Origin: Candidatus Ornithospirochaeta stercorigallinarum
GTDB lineage: Bacteria > Spirochaetota > Spirochaetia > Sphaerochaetales > Sphaerochaetaceae
Direction: 5' to 3'
Assembly (NCBI GenBank): GCA_018711525.1
Contig: DVIF01000086.1
Coordinates: 1-37,174, forward strand
DNA length: 37,174 bases
The notes under the pieces were generated by a model. The model did not search any database, was not told where the DNA came from, and worked only from the letters and a program-made list of their open reading frames with translations. Shown here one piece after another: positions 16,918 through 25,140 of the stretch (position 1 is its first letter; the number at the start of each line of letters is the position of its first letter). A program made the translations under genes and the position numbers.

Positions 16918-16946
16918 TTGACAGTGCAACATTGAGAAGGGACAAT
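16918..16946 (+). promoter_or_regulatory. Sigma-70-type promoter for the molybdenum hydroxylase gene
   Basis: A consensus TTGACA (16918-16923), a 17-bp spacer and GACAAT (16941-16946), ending 16 bp before the ATG at 16963. The only gap of this kind between the deaminase and hydroxylase genes. Confidence 0.6.
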
Positions 16947-16962
16947 ATTTCTGGAGATTGCG

Positions 16963-19521
16963 ATGGATATTCTTGTAAACGGCATACACTATGAAGCAAA
17001 GCAGGAGATGAGCCTCTTAAGGTTCCTCAGGGATGTATTGCATCTTGAGGGAACGAAGGATGGATGCTCAGAAGGAGCCTGCGGGGCCTGTACCGTGATA
17101 ATCGACGGAAAGGCTCAAAGGGCATGTGTGCAGAAGCTCTCCCGTCTCGAGGGCAGGAGCATCATCACAATCGAAGGACTCTCAGAAAAAGAGAAGGAAG
17201 TCTATTCATACTCATTTGCAAAAGCAGGGGCAGTGCAGTGCGGTTACTGCACCCCCGGTATGATACTCTCAGCAAAAGCACTTATCGACATCAATTCCTC
17301 CCCTTCCCTTGATGATGTGAAGAAAGCCATAAGAGGGAACATCTGCCGCTGTACCGGTTATAAGAAGATAGAAGAAGCAATCTTGATGGCCGCCAGGATA
17401 TTCAGAGGGGAGGAGGAGATCGATGGAAAAAAGGAGAGTGCATATCTTGGGATGCGCTACACCCGCCTGGATGCCATAGAAAAGGCCCTGGGCAAAGGTG
17501 TGTTCGTCAATGACATGGAGATAGATGGGGTTGCCCACCTTGCAATCATCAGATCACCCTATCCTAAATGCCTTATAAAGAAAATCGACACCTCTGAATT
17601 GGAAGAAGATCCTCGATGCATCGGCATAATAAGGAAGAAGGACGTGCCTTTCAACAGGCATGGTCACCTCACCCCCGACTGGCCCGTCCTATATGGAGAG
17701 GGGGATATCACATCATACATAGGGGACGCTCTTCTGATAATCGCAAGTCACGATAAGACGGCACTTGATGAACTGCGGTCCTTGGTGAAGATAGAGGCCG
17801 AGCCAATTGAAGGAGTATACAGCGCCGAAGACGCACTGAAGGATGAAAGAATCGTACACTACTGGGAGAAGACAAACCTGTACAGGGAGGAGAACATCAT
17901 AAGAGGGAATGCGGATGAGGCTATAAGGAATGCAGAACATGTCATTACAAGGACATATACAACACCGCACACGGAACATGCATTCATGGAACCTGAAGCG
18001 GCAATCGCAATTCCAGAAGAAGGCATCATCCATCTCTATACTTCCAGCCAGAGCGTATATGACGACAGGAGGGAATGTGCACGCATGCTTCAGATCCCCG
18101 AAGACAAGGTGAGGGTCACGGCCTGCCTTGTAGGTGGAGGATTCGGAGGGAAGGAGGATATGTCCGTCCAGCATCATGTTGCACTTGCAGCATACATCCT
18201 CAAATGCCCTGTAAAGCTTGTATTCTCACGACAGGAGAGTCTTAACGTGCATCCCAAGAGACATCCGATGAGGATGGAGCTCACCTTGGCCTGCGACAAA
18301 AACGGAAAGATCCTGGCACTCAAAGAGGATATACTCGCAGATACTGGAGCCTATGCATCCCTCGGCGGCCCTGTACTGCAAAGGGCCTGCACTCATGCAG
18401 GAGGACCATATAACTATCAGAACATGAAAGTAAGGGGCAGAGCGCTTTACACAAACAATGTACCAAGCGGAGCATTCCGCGGCTTCGGGGTCACCCAGAC
18501 ATGTTTTGCAATTGAATCGGCACTCGATGAAATGGCCGCGATAATAGGTATGGATCCATTCAGAATCAGGGAAATCAATGTGGTAAAGCAGGGAGAAGAA
18601 CTTCCAAACGGGCAGATAGCTGGAGCAGATACAGCAGCATATGAATGCCTAATGGCGCTGAAAGAAGATTATTATAATGCAAAATACAAGGGGATTGCGC
18701 TCGGATTCAAGAATGCAGGGCTTGGCATGGGTGTGCCTGATGCCGGCCGCTGTATCATAAGTGTGGAGAAAGGAAAGATACACATTAGAACCAGTGCCGC
18801 CTGCATGGGACAGGGGCTGAAGACAATGGCTCTTCAGGTGGCTGTCGAGACCACAGGCATCGATCCTGAGCTCTTCATCGTAGAAGAGCCCGATACTGCA
18901 CGTACGCCCGACAGCGGCACATCAACGGCTTCAAGGCAGACGGCATTCACAGGAGAGGCTGTACGCCTTGCTGCAGAGGAGTTGAAGAAAGCTCTTGAGC
19001 ATAAGAGCCTCAGGGATATAGAGGGCCTTGAGATATTCAAGGAATTCATGCCCCATACAGACCCTCTCGGCTCGGATAAGAAGAATCCTGTAAGCCATCT
19101 GGCCTATTCATACTCCGCACAGATGGCAGTCCTCACGGAAGACGGCATGATCGACAGGATCATCACAAGTTCAGACGCAGGAACCGTCATAAACAAGACC
19201 ATGATCGAGGGTCAAATAGAAGGGGGTGTCGCCACAGGAATGGGATATGCCGTCAGGGAGAACTTCATAACGGAAAACGGCTATGTGAAGAGCAGATACG
19301 GAACACTCGGCCTTTTAAGGAGCACAGAAGTTCCTCGGATAGAAGTGCGTCTTGTACATGCCGAAGGAAAAAGCCCATCCACATATGGAGCAAAGGGCAT
19401 CGGAGAGCTATGCGCGATTCCGACGGCCCCGGCAATAAGGAATGCATACCTATGCTATGATGGGAAAAAGAGGTATTCCCTTCCTCTTGATGATACTCCA
19501 TACAGGAAAAAGAAAGATTAG
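16963..19521 (+). CDS. Fused molybdenum hydroxylase (Se-dependent xanthine dehydrogenase/aldehyde oxidoreductase type)
   Basis: An 852-residue single-chain member of the xanthine oxidase family. Residues 1-80 form a plant-type [2Fe-2S] domain (C35, C40, C43, C55). Residues 85-150 form the second [2Fe-2S] domain with QCGYCTPG (C93, C96) and CRCTG (C128, C130). The rest is the molybdopterin part: GGGFGGKED, the PSGAFRGFGVTQ loop, ACMGQGLKT, and the catalytic glutamate in YGAKGIGE. There is no FAD domain, so the layout is that of Desulfovibrio MOP and of the Se-dependent xanthine dehydrogenase group. No in-frame TGA is present; the selenium of that group is a labile ligand, not selenocysteine. 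The exact substrate is open. GGAG lies 6 nt upstream. Confidence 0.88.
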   Translation: MDILVNGIHYEAKQEMSLLRFLRDVLHLEGTKDGCSEGACGACTVIIDGKAQRACVQKLSRLEGRSIITIEGLSEKEKEVYSYSFAKAGAVQCGYCTPGMILSAKALIDINSSPSLDDVKKAIRGNICRCTGYKKIEEAILMAARIFRGEEEIDGKKESAYLGMRYTRLDAIEKALGKGVFVNDMEIDGVAHLAIIRSPYPKCLIKKIDTSELEEDPRCIGIIRKKDVPFNRHGHLTPDWPVLYGEGDITSYIGDALLIIASHDKTALDELRSLVKIEAEPIEGVYSAEDALKDERIVHYWEKTNLYREENIIRGNADEAIRNAEHVITRTYTTPHTEHAFMEPEAAIAIPEEGIIHLYTSSQSVYDDRRECARMLQIPEDKVRVTACLVGGGFGGKEDMSVQHHVALAAYILKCPVKLVFSRQESLNVHPKRHPMRMELTLACDKNGKILALKEDILADTGAYASLGGPVLQRACTHAGGPYNYQNMKVRGRALYTNNVPSGAFRGFGVTQTCFAIESALDEMAAIIGMDPFRIREINVVKQGEELPNGQIAGADTAAYECLMALKEDYYNAKYKGIALGFKNAGLGMGVPDAGRCIISVEKGKIHIRTSAACMGQGLKTMALQVAVETTGIDPELFIVEEPDTARTPDSGTSTASRQTAFTGEAVRLAAEELKKALEHKSLRDIEGLEIFKEFMPHTDPLGSDKKNPVSHLAYSYSAQMAVLTEDGMIDRIITSSDAGTVINKTMIEGQIEGGVATGMGYAVRENFITENGYVKSRYGTLGLLRSTEVPRIEVRLVHAEGKSPSTYGAKGIGELCAIPTAPAIRNAYLCYDGKKRYSLPLDDTPYRKKKD

Positions 19522-20507
19522 GAGTACGAAAGGATCTCGGCAATCTCCTCTGCAGAGAAGTGCAGATCCGTCTCAAGCGTCCTTATGTTCTCCATAAGCT
19601 GTTCGGCATTCCTTGCTCCGATGATGACAGTGGAAACACTCCTCTGGCTCAAAGCAAAAGCAAGAGCCATCTGGGCAAGACTCTGTCCTCGGATGTTTGC
19701 TATCTTCCTAAGTTCCTCCAGCCGTGCGATGAGGCCTGCAGTAATCGCACTCTCCTTAAGATAATTATTCTCATGCGCCCTTGAATTCAGAGGGACATCG
19801 CCGGAGAGGTATTTATCAGTCAGAAGGCCCTGTGCAAGCGGGGAGAATACCGCAGAACCCATACCGAGTTCATCAAGGACCGTAAAAAGATTATCTGAAT
19901 CGAATGAGCGGTCGAGGATTGAATACCTCACCTGGTCCAGAACAGGACGGATATTGTATTGTCTGAAAAGCTCGTATGCTCTTCTCACATCCCTGGCATT
20001 ATATTTAGAAAGCGCCACATACCGGGTCCTACCACTTCTGACAGCCTCGCTGAGGGCCTCAACTGTCTCTTCCAACGGTGTCTCGGAATCCGGACAGTGA
20101 TGGTAGTAGATATCGACATAATCGAGATTCATCCTCTTCAGGCTCTGATCAAGAGAGGCCAGAAGATGCTTCTTTCCACCACCCTTGCCAAGCGGCCCGG
20201 GCCACATCTGGTAGCCGGCCTTCGTACTTATGACAATCTCATCGCGGTAGGCTTTAAGCCCTTCATTCAGGATGGCACCGAAATTCTTCTCCGCCTCCCC
20301 TCCTGGCGGGCCATAGTTGTTGGCAAGGTCGAAGCTCATTATACCATTGTCGAAAGCGGTATATACCATTCTCTTCATTTCGGCATAATCCCCCTTTGCC
20401 CCGAAATTATGCCAGAACCCCAGGCTGAAAGCAGAAAGGACGAGACCACTTCTGCCTGCACGCCTGTAAATCATCGAATCATATCTGTCTTCATCAGCAT
20501 CATACAT
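19518..20507 (-). CDS. Aldo/keto reductase, YghZ/Gpr-like
   Basis: A 329-residue NADPH-dependent reductase of the AKR superfamily, closest by eye to E. coli YghZ (L-glyceraldehyde 3-phosphate reductase). Shared stretches are LGFWHNFG, the catalytic Asp/Tyr region FDLANNYGPPGG, the lysine strand ISTKAGYQMWPGPLG, LLASLDQSLKRMNLDYVDIY, and FSPLAQGLLTDKYL. The annotated start has no strong ribosome binding site (GAGG only 2 nt away), but the N-terminal extension before IYRRAGRSGL matches that of YghZ, so I keep it. The likely role is detoxification of small aldehydes. The stop overlaps the molybdenum hydroxylase stop by 4 bp, tail to tail. Confidence 0.88.
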   Translation of the reverse strand: MYDADEDRYDSMIYRRAGRSGLVLSAFSLGFWHNFGAKGDYAEMKRMVYTAFDNGIMSFDLANNYGPPGGEAEKNFGAILNEGLKAYRDEIVISTKAGYQMWPGPLGKGGGKKHLLASLDQSLKRMNLDYVDIYYHHCPDSETPLEETVEALSEAVRSGRTRYVALSKYNARDVRRAYELFRQYNIRPVLDQVRYSILDRSFDSDNLFTVLDELGMGSAVFSPLAQGLLTDKYLSGDVPLNSRAHENNYLKESAITAGLIARLEELRKIANIRGQSLAQMALAFALSQRSVSTVIIGARNAEQLMENIRTLETDLHFSAEEIAEILSYS

Positions 20508-20550
20508 AGCCTCATCATAGCAGAAAAGATATCAGAGGAGACAGTTTTTT

Positions 20551-21426
20551 TCACACCTTCCCTCTTATCTCTTCTGAGGCCCTCTCCATCGCGGCAACGA
20601 CGGCATCTGTAATGAACTTCCGATAACGAGTTGGGGCTCTCTCCATGAATTTCATGACTCCATCCTTATCCAGAGGGGAAAGTTTTGCAAGATTCACGAC
20701 CTCCTTCTTCTCCAGGACGTTCACACCCGGGGTGTTGAAACGTTCTGCCGTCTTCTCCCTTGCAATGAAAATATGCTTTAAATAGATTCTCTCCTTCGAA
20801 GAGAGCGAATAGAAGTTACATATCTTCATCCAACCGGGTTTTGATGATTTTATCTCGGCAACATGCTTCATAGAAGCTTCAACCTGCTTCAAAAGCTTTC
20901 TATCCCTGACTTCATTCAGAAGGACCTCTTTCAATGAGAAAAGATACTCCACATCCTTCAGGGCATAACTCAACATCTCATCTGCTATCGGGCGTTTCAT
21001 CCAGTTCTCTCTCTGATTCTTTTTCTTTGCACCTCCCCTGTCGATACCAAGGAAAGCCTTGAGGACTGCATCAAGGCCATGGATGTCGCCAAGGGCCTTG
21101 GCAAGAACCCTCAGGTCATAGACATTGCATGCCTTTATATGATGTTTCTTATACAGGATTGAGAGATCTGAGTGGCACTCGAACCAGATCTTCTCTACAG
21201 GAGATGTGAAAAGCACCTCGAGTCCTTTATCGGTAATTCCTTTTGCCAGGACATCGACGATGTAGAAATGGGCGTTATCGTAAATCTGGATTATCGAGAT
21301 ATGCTCCCCATAGATATGAAGGTTGCATTCCTCCTCAAAGTCGATAGCGATGGCATCCAGTGTTTTAAAGTCCTCCACAAGCTTCAAAAGCCTTTCATCT
21401 GTGGTTATATATTCAAATTCATTCAT
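20551..21426 (-). CDS. RNase D-like 3'-5' exonuclease
   Basis: A 291-residue DEDD exonuclease. The first motif is IAIDFEEE (D and E ligands), the second lies in WFECHSDLSIL (D), and the third is YALKDVEYL, the YxxxD of the DEDDy subclass. The region after residue 200 resembles an HRDC-type helical domain, as in RNase D, which trims tRNA and small RNA 3' ends. The start at 21426 overlaps the WYL regulator stop by 8 bp, so translation is coupled. An upstream in-frame start would run far into that gene. The pairing of an RNase D-like enzyme with a WYL regulator is unusual. Confidence 0.85.
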   Translation of the reverse strand: MNEFEYITTDERLLKLVEDFKTLDAIAIDFEEECNLHIYGEHISIIQIYDNAHFYIVDVLAKGITDKGLEVLFTSPVEKIWFECHSDLSILYKKHHIKACNVYDLRVLAKALGDIHGLDAVLKAFLGIDRGGAKKKNQRENWMKRPIADEMLSYALKDVEYLFSLKEVLLNEVRDRKLLKQVEASMKHVAEIKSSKPGWMKICNFYSLSSKERIYLKHIFIAREKTAERFNTPGVNVLEKKEVVNLAKLSPLDKDGVMKFMERAPTRYRKFITDAVVAAMERASEEIRGKV

Positions 21427-22318
21427 ATCTTCTTGCCATATTCCTGCATTTTTTCTTATATTCAGAGACAAAATCCTCAGGAGCGACGGGCTCTGCGGCA
21501 TCTCCATAGAAAAGGATCCTGGACAACAGCTCAGTATGGTTGCTTATAGGCAGTCGCAGCTCCAGGACATTTCCATCATCCGAGAGGCTCATCTTCTGAT
21601 CCTTCTGCCATACCTGGTTTGAAACAATCGGTATGGCCCATGAATAGAATCTTATGACATACTCCATTGGTGGATTATCATCAGAGTATATTCCATATCC
21701 ATCAAGAAGCTTCTCCAGCCTCTTTGAGTCCGAAAATGAAATCTCCTCCTGCAAAAGCTCGACATCTTCTATTCTTGAAAGGCTGTACGTCAGAAGCTTG
21801 TCATCGGCTGCCGCTATGAGATACCAGATCTCCCCATAGTTTATAAGGCGCAACGGTTCGACCACCCTCACCGGATGTTTTCTCGAACTCGGATAGGAAA
21901 GCCTTATCTTCTTCCTCTCCCTCAGCGCTCTCATCAGCCTCTCATATATAGAAGGTGAGAAATTCTCCTTTGCGTAGCTTTTATATGTTATGTATGATGC
22001 GTCTGATCTTACCGTCGCACTCTCCGACAAGCCCTTCTTCCCCTCCTCCTTGCTCTTTGCAAGGCTTAAAGAGGTATCAGCACGCCACTTGATAAGGCGC
22101 TCAGCTGCATCAGGTGTGAGGACATAGGCCCTGATAGAGCTGTCATACACGATATCCAGATTTCCAAATGGCAGAGGGCAACGGTCCCTCAGATATTCCT
22201 TATCCCGCCAGATCTGCTTCTCCGAGACCTCGAAATGACGGGCGACCTCATCACGGCGGAACCTACCCTTCTCCATAAGAAGGTCTATGATATAGAAAAT
22301 CCTCTCTGTCTGACTCAT
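21419..22318 (-). CDS. WYL-domain transcriptional regulator
   Basis: A 299-residue regulator. The N-terminal winged helix (about 1-60) contains ERIFYIIDLLMEKGRFRRDE and VSEKQIWRDKEYL, typical of DeoR-like HTH domains in this family. The WYL domain is at about 130-220, with RVVEPLRLINYGEIWYLIAA, quoted in two parts as EPLRLINYGE and WYLIAA. A C-terminal WCX-like extension follows. WYL domains bind ligands, often nucleic acids or nucleotides. The start MSQTERIF is typical of the family. It has no Shine-Dalgarno, and a perfect TATAAT lies 6 bp before the ATG, so the mRNA is probably leaderless. A perfect palindrome further upstream suggests autoregulation. Confidence 0.88.
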   Translation of the reverse strand: MSQTERIFYIIDLLMEKGRFRRDEVARHFEVSEKQIWRDKEYLRDRCPLPFGNLDIVYDSSIRAYVLTPDAAERLIKWRADTSLSLAKSKEEGKKGLSESATVRSDASYITYKSYAKENFSPSIYERLMRALRERKKIRLSYPSSRKHPVRVVEPLRLINYGEIWYLIAAADDKLLTYSLSRIEDVELLQEEISFSDSKRLEKLLDGYGIYSDDNPPMEYVIRFYSWAIPIVSNQVWQKDQKMSLSDDGNVLELRLPISNHTELLSRILFYGDAAEPVAPEDFVSEYKKKCRNMARRYE

Positions 22319-22324
22319 GGAGGA

Positions 22325-22356
22325 ATTATAAAACAAAAGGTACTCTTTCGAGTACC
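22325..22356 (-). promoter_or_regulatory. Leaderless promoter with palindromic operator of the WYL gene
   Basis: On the minus strand TATAAT occupies 22330-22325, followed by six bases and then the ATG at 22318, so transcription should begin at the start codon. In place of a -35 box lies a perfect palindrome, GGTACTC-TTTC-GAGTACC (22339-22356), about -21 to -38 relative to that start. Confidence 0.6.
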
Positions 22357-22375
22357 CGTATTCCGATATAAGCAA

Positions 22376-22608
22376 GAAGAAGCTCTGCGCTTTTTTCTCT
22401 GGGATCCCCGGCCTTTTTTCCTTCTGGAATGTCCTGAAAACGAAACCTGAACATTTCCTATTTCCCCGCCTGAGGTTGTCTCCTACAAGCGCATCGCTTT
22501 CATCTTTGACACATACAATGTAGCAGAAGGAAAAGAAATAAAAATAAAGGTTATGTAAAATTTCAGTGAAAAAGAATCCCCAAGGCTGGAGGCCCTGGGG
22601 AGAATCTG
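22376..22608. other. Intergenic region upstream of the WYL gene, no gene seen
   Basis: Short frames only, with no ribosome binding site or family resemblance. The right end holds the PEP carboxykinase terminator. Confidence 0.4.
22569..22600 (-). terminator. Rho-independent terminator of PEP carboxykinase gene
   Basis: On the minus strand CCCCAGGGC, a 5-nt region and GCCTTGGGG (one G-U pair) form a 9-bp stem followed by ATTCTTTTT, starting 8 bp beyond the stop codon. Confidence 0.85.
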
Positions 22609-24432
22609 TTATTTCTTAAGAGCGGCTTCGAGTGTATCGAGCATCTCTGAAAGCTCCTTTGGAAGATGCTTTCCGAACTTCGGATAGTGGTTGGTCCTGA
22701 TATCCTCAACCTCTTTGAGCCATCCAGCCTTATCGACTGTGAGAAGGGTCTTCATATCCTCTTCCGTCACACCCTCAGGGCGGTCGATTGCATCGACTGT
22801 AGGCATGATTCCGATTTCTGTATCAACTGTCTTTGCAGTTCCGTCACAGCATTCGAAAATCCACTTGAGAACACGGCTGTTGTCACCATATCCCGGCCAG
22901 ATGAAGTGGCCTTCAGCATCCTTTCTGAACCAGTTGACGTAGAAGATCTTAGGAAGAACATCCTGACTAGGAGCTGCCTTACCTACATCGATCCAGTGCT
23001 GGAAGTAATCTCCCATGTTGTATCCACAGAATGGAAGCATTGCGAACGGATCTCTTCTTACAGTACCAACCTTGGCATCAAGTGTTGCTGCTGTAACCTC
23101 GCTTCCTACGATGGATCCGAGGAACACACCATGGTTCCAGTTCCTTGCCATATGGACAAGAGGAATTGTTGAAGGTCTTCTTCCACCGAAGAGGATTGCA
23201 GAAATTGGAACTCCTGCAGGATCTTCCCACTCTGGTGCGATGCATGGGCACTGTGCAGCTGGAGCTGTGAATCTTGAGTTTGGATGTGCAGCTGGAGCCT
23301 GCTCCTTGTTGCCCTTGTCCTGAACCCACTCGTTTCCATGCCAGTCGATAAGCTTGCCAGGAGCATCGTATCCGATTCCCTCCCACCATACATCCTTATC
23401 TTCTGTGAGAGCTACGTTTGTGAAGATAGTATTCTTGCTTGCTGCCATGAGAGCGTTATAGTTGCTCTTTGCGCTTGTTCCAGGAGCAACACCGAAGAAT
23501 CCTGCCTCAGGGTTGATTGCATAGAGTCTTCCATCCTTTCCTGGCTTCATCCAAGCGATGTCATCTCCGATTGTCTCAACCTTCCATCCCGGGATGGTAG
23601 GAATGAGCATGGCGAGGTTTGTCTTTCCACAAGCTGATGGGAATGCACCTGTTACGTACTTGCTCTTTCCCTCAGGGTTTGTAATCTTCAAGATGAGCAT
23701 GTGCTCTGCAAGCCATCCCTCATCACGAGCGAGAACACTTGCAATCCTGAGTGCGAGACACTTCTTTCCAAGAAGAGCGTTTCCACCGTATCCGGAACCA
23801 TATGACCAGATCTCCCTTGTCTCAGGGAACTGGCTGATATACTTGTGCTCCATTGGAGCGCATGGCCACTGTCCATTGTCACTTTCGCCCTTTGCAAGCG
23901 GCTTACCTACAGAGTGGAGACATGGAACATAGTATCCGTCTGTTCCGAGGAGGTCGAGGACCTTTACTCCTACCCTTGTCATGATCATCATGTTACATAC
24001 AACGTATGCGCTGTCGGTGATCTCAACACCGATCTTTGAAATCGGAGATCCGAGAGGACCCATTGAGAAAGGAATCACATACATGGTTCTTCCATGCATA
24101 CAACCCTTGTAAAGACCTGTCATTGTGGCCTTGAGTTCTTTTGGATCAATCCAGTTATTTGTAGGACCTGCATCTTCTTCTTTTTCAGAAGCGATGAACG
24201 TCCTCTTCTCTACACGGGCAACATCAGAAGGATCGGAGTGGAAAAGTACACATCCCGGCTTCTTCTCTTCATTGAGGCGGATAGCAAGACCAGAATCAAC
24301 ACATCCCTTGATGAGTTCATCATACTGAGCCTTGGATCCATCTGCAATCACAACATCATCTGGTTCACAGAGAGCTTTGATCTCTTCAATCCAGCTGACA
24401 AGTTTTGCATGCTTAAGATCATTAATTGTCAT
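22609..24432 (-). CDS. pckG: Phosphoenolpyruvate carboxykinase (GTP)
   Basis: A 607-residue GTP-dependent enzyme interconverting oxaloacetate and PEP. Diagnostic stretches are [33 protein letters not shown] (kinase-1 P-loop with the hyper-reactive Cys), the metal-binding [24 protein letters not shown], and [23 protein letters not shown]. The length matches the GTP family, not the shorter ATP family. AAGGAG lies about 7 nt upstream. In anaerobes PckG often runs toward oxaloacetate during fermentation; together with oadGAB and the malate dehydrogenase-type enzyme it forms a C4 node. A TATACT at about 43 bp into the upstream gap may be its -10 box. Confidence 0.97.
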   Translation of the reverse strand: MTINDLKHAKLVSWIEEIKALCEPDDVVIADGSKAQYDELIKGCVDSGLAIRLNEEKKPGCVLFHSDPSDVARVEKRTFIASEKEEDAGPTNNWIDPKELKATMTGLYKGCMHGRTMYVIPFSMGPLGSPISKIGVEITDSAYVVCNMMIMTRVGVKVLDLLGTDGYYVPCLHSVGKPLAKGESDNGQWPCAPMEHKYISQFPETREIWSYGSGYGGNALLGKKCLALRIASVLARDEGWLAEHMLILKITNPEGKSKYVTGAFPSACGKTNLAMLIPTIPGWKVETIGDDIAWMKPGKDGRLYAINPEAGFFGVAPGTSAKSNYNALMAASKNTIFTNVALTEDKDVWWEGIGYDAPGKLIDWHGNEWVQDKGNKEQAPAAHPNSRFTAPAAQCPCIAPEWEDPAGVPISAILFGGRRPSTIPLVHMARNWNHGVFLGSIVGSEVTAATLDAKVGTVRRDPFAMLPFCGYNMGDYFQHWIDVGKAAPSQDVLPKIFYVNWFRKDAEGHFIWPGYGDNSRVLKWIFECCDGTAKTVDTEIGIMPTVDAIDRPEGVTEEDMKTLLTVDKAGWLKEVEDIRTNHYPKFGKHLPKELSEMLDTLEAALKK

Positions 24433-24452
24433 CAGAATTCTCCTTATAATAA

Positions 24453-24468
24453 TCTGGAGTCATCCAGA
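24453..24468. repeat. Small palindrome in the pckG 5' leader
   Basis: TCTGGA-GTCA-TCCAGA, perfect 6-bp arms, 20 bp before the start codon of pckG. It could be an operator or an mRNA hairpin just before the ribosome binding site. Confidence 0.4.
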
Positions 24469-24533
24469 ATATTTCCTTTCAATAGAGTATAGGAATAACT
24501 CTTTTTTTGCAATATAGATAAGAGATTATCTAT

Positions 24534-25079
24534 TTAGTGAAGGTTACCATGAGTCCTTGTATAGCAGGTAACATACAAGTCAGGAGGAACATCCTTCGGC
24601 ACGTCTAATAAGACATCGGCGATCCCTTTCAGCCGCTCCCTGATGCTCTTCTTCTCCTTATTCTTATCGCTTTCAATCTCCCCCACCAGGGTTCTTACAA
24701 CATCCTGGGCGCTCAACAGTTCATCGGTGACGACATTGAACCGTCCGGCAAGGTCCTTTATGATCTTGACACCCAGATTCGGATGCTTTTCCAAAAACTC
24801 CTGGAAATGGGCCTCTTCAAGCTCCACGAGAGTAGAATCCTCAAGGGCTACAGCAGTAGCATTCCTCGGCTCACCCTCCAGAAGTCCCATCTCCCCCAGG
24901 CTGGAACCCTTCTCAGAAAGGACGATAAGAGCAAACTGATCCTTCGTGCCATAGTTCAGAAAAAGTTCCACCGCCCCGCTTAAAAGGACGAACATCGTAT
25001 TGCACTCATCACCCTGATGATAAAGCACGTGTCCCTTCTCAAGGTTTACGACCTTGTTTCCCGCATCATAGTTCTGCAT
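24534..25079 (-). CDS. Cyclic nucleotide-binding domain protein without a DNA-binding domain
   Basis: A 181-residue protein with one cNMP-binding domain at about 10-125: GHVLYHQGDECNTMFVLLSGAVEL (quoted in part as LYHQGDECNTMFVLLSGAVE), and the phosphate-binding cassette GEMGLLEGEPRNATAVA near 78-94. The usual arginine of the cassette is present (PRNAT), so cAMP/cGMP binding is possible. No helix-turn-helix follows, only a charged helical tail with EIESDKNKEKKSIRERLKG. It therefore acts through another partner and is not a classical CRP. AAGGAGG lies 7 nt before the start. The gene diverges from the U32 gene with 61 bp between. Confidence 0.85.
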   Translation of the reverse strand: MQNYDAGNKVVNLEKGHVLYHQGDECNTMFVLLSGAVELFLNYGTKDQFALIVLSEKGSSLGEMGLLEGEPRNATAVALEDSTLVELEEAHFQEFLEKHPNLGVKIIKDLAGRFNVVTDELLSAQDVVRTLVGEIESDKNKEKKSIRERLKGIADVLLDVPKDVPPDLYVTCYTRTHGNLH

Positions 25080-25101
25080 ATGGGAGCCTCCTTATCTTTC
25101 T

Positions 25102-25107
25102 ATTATA
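25102..25107 (-). promoter_or_regulatory. -10 element of the cNMP-binding protein gene
   Basis: Consensus TATAAT on the minus strand, 22 bp before the start codon, in the 61-bp gap shared with the divergent U32 gene. The -35 region (TATCAA at 17 bp) is poor, which would fit a regulated promoter. Confidence 0.4.
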
Positions 25108-25140
25108 TTCACTTTAACTGTAATTTGATACACTTCAGTC

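Noticed and set aside
16963-19521. Selenocysteine (in-frame TGA) in the molybdenum hydroxylase
   Set aside because: The reading frame has no internal TGA; in this enzyme group selenium is a labile cofactor ligand.
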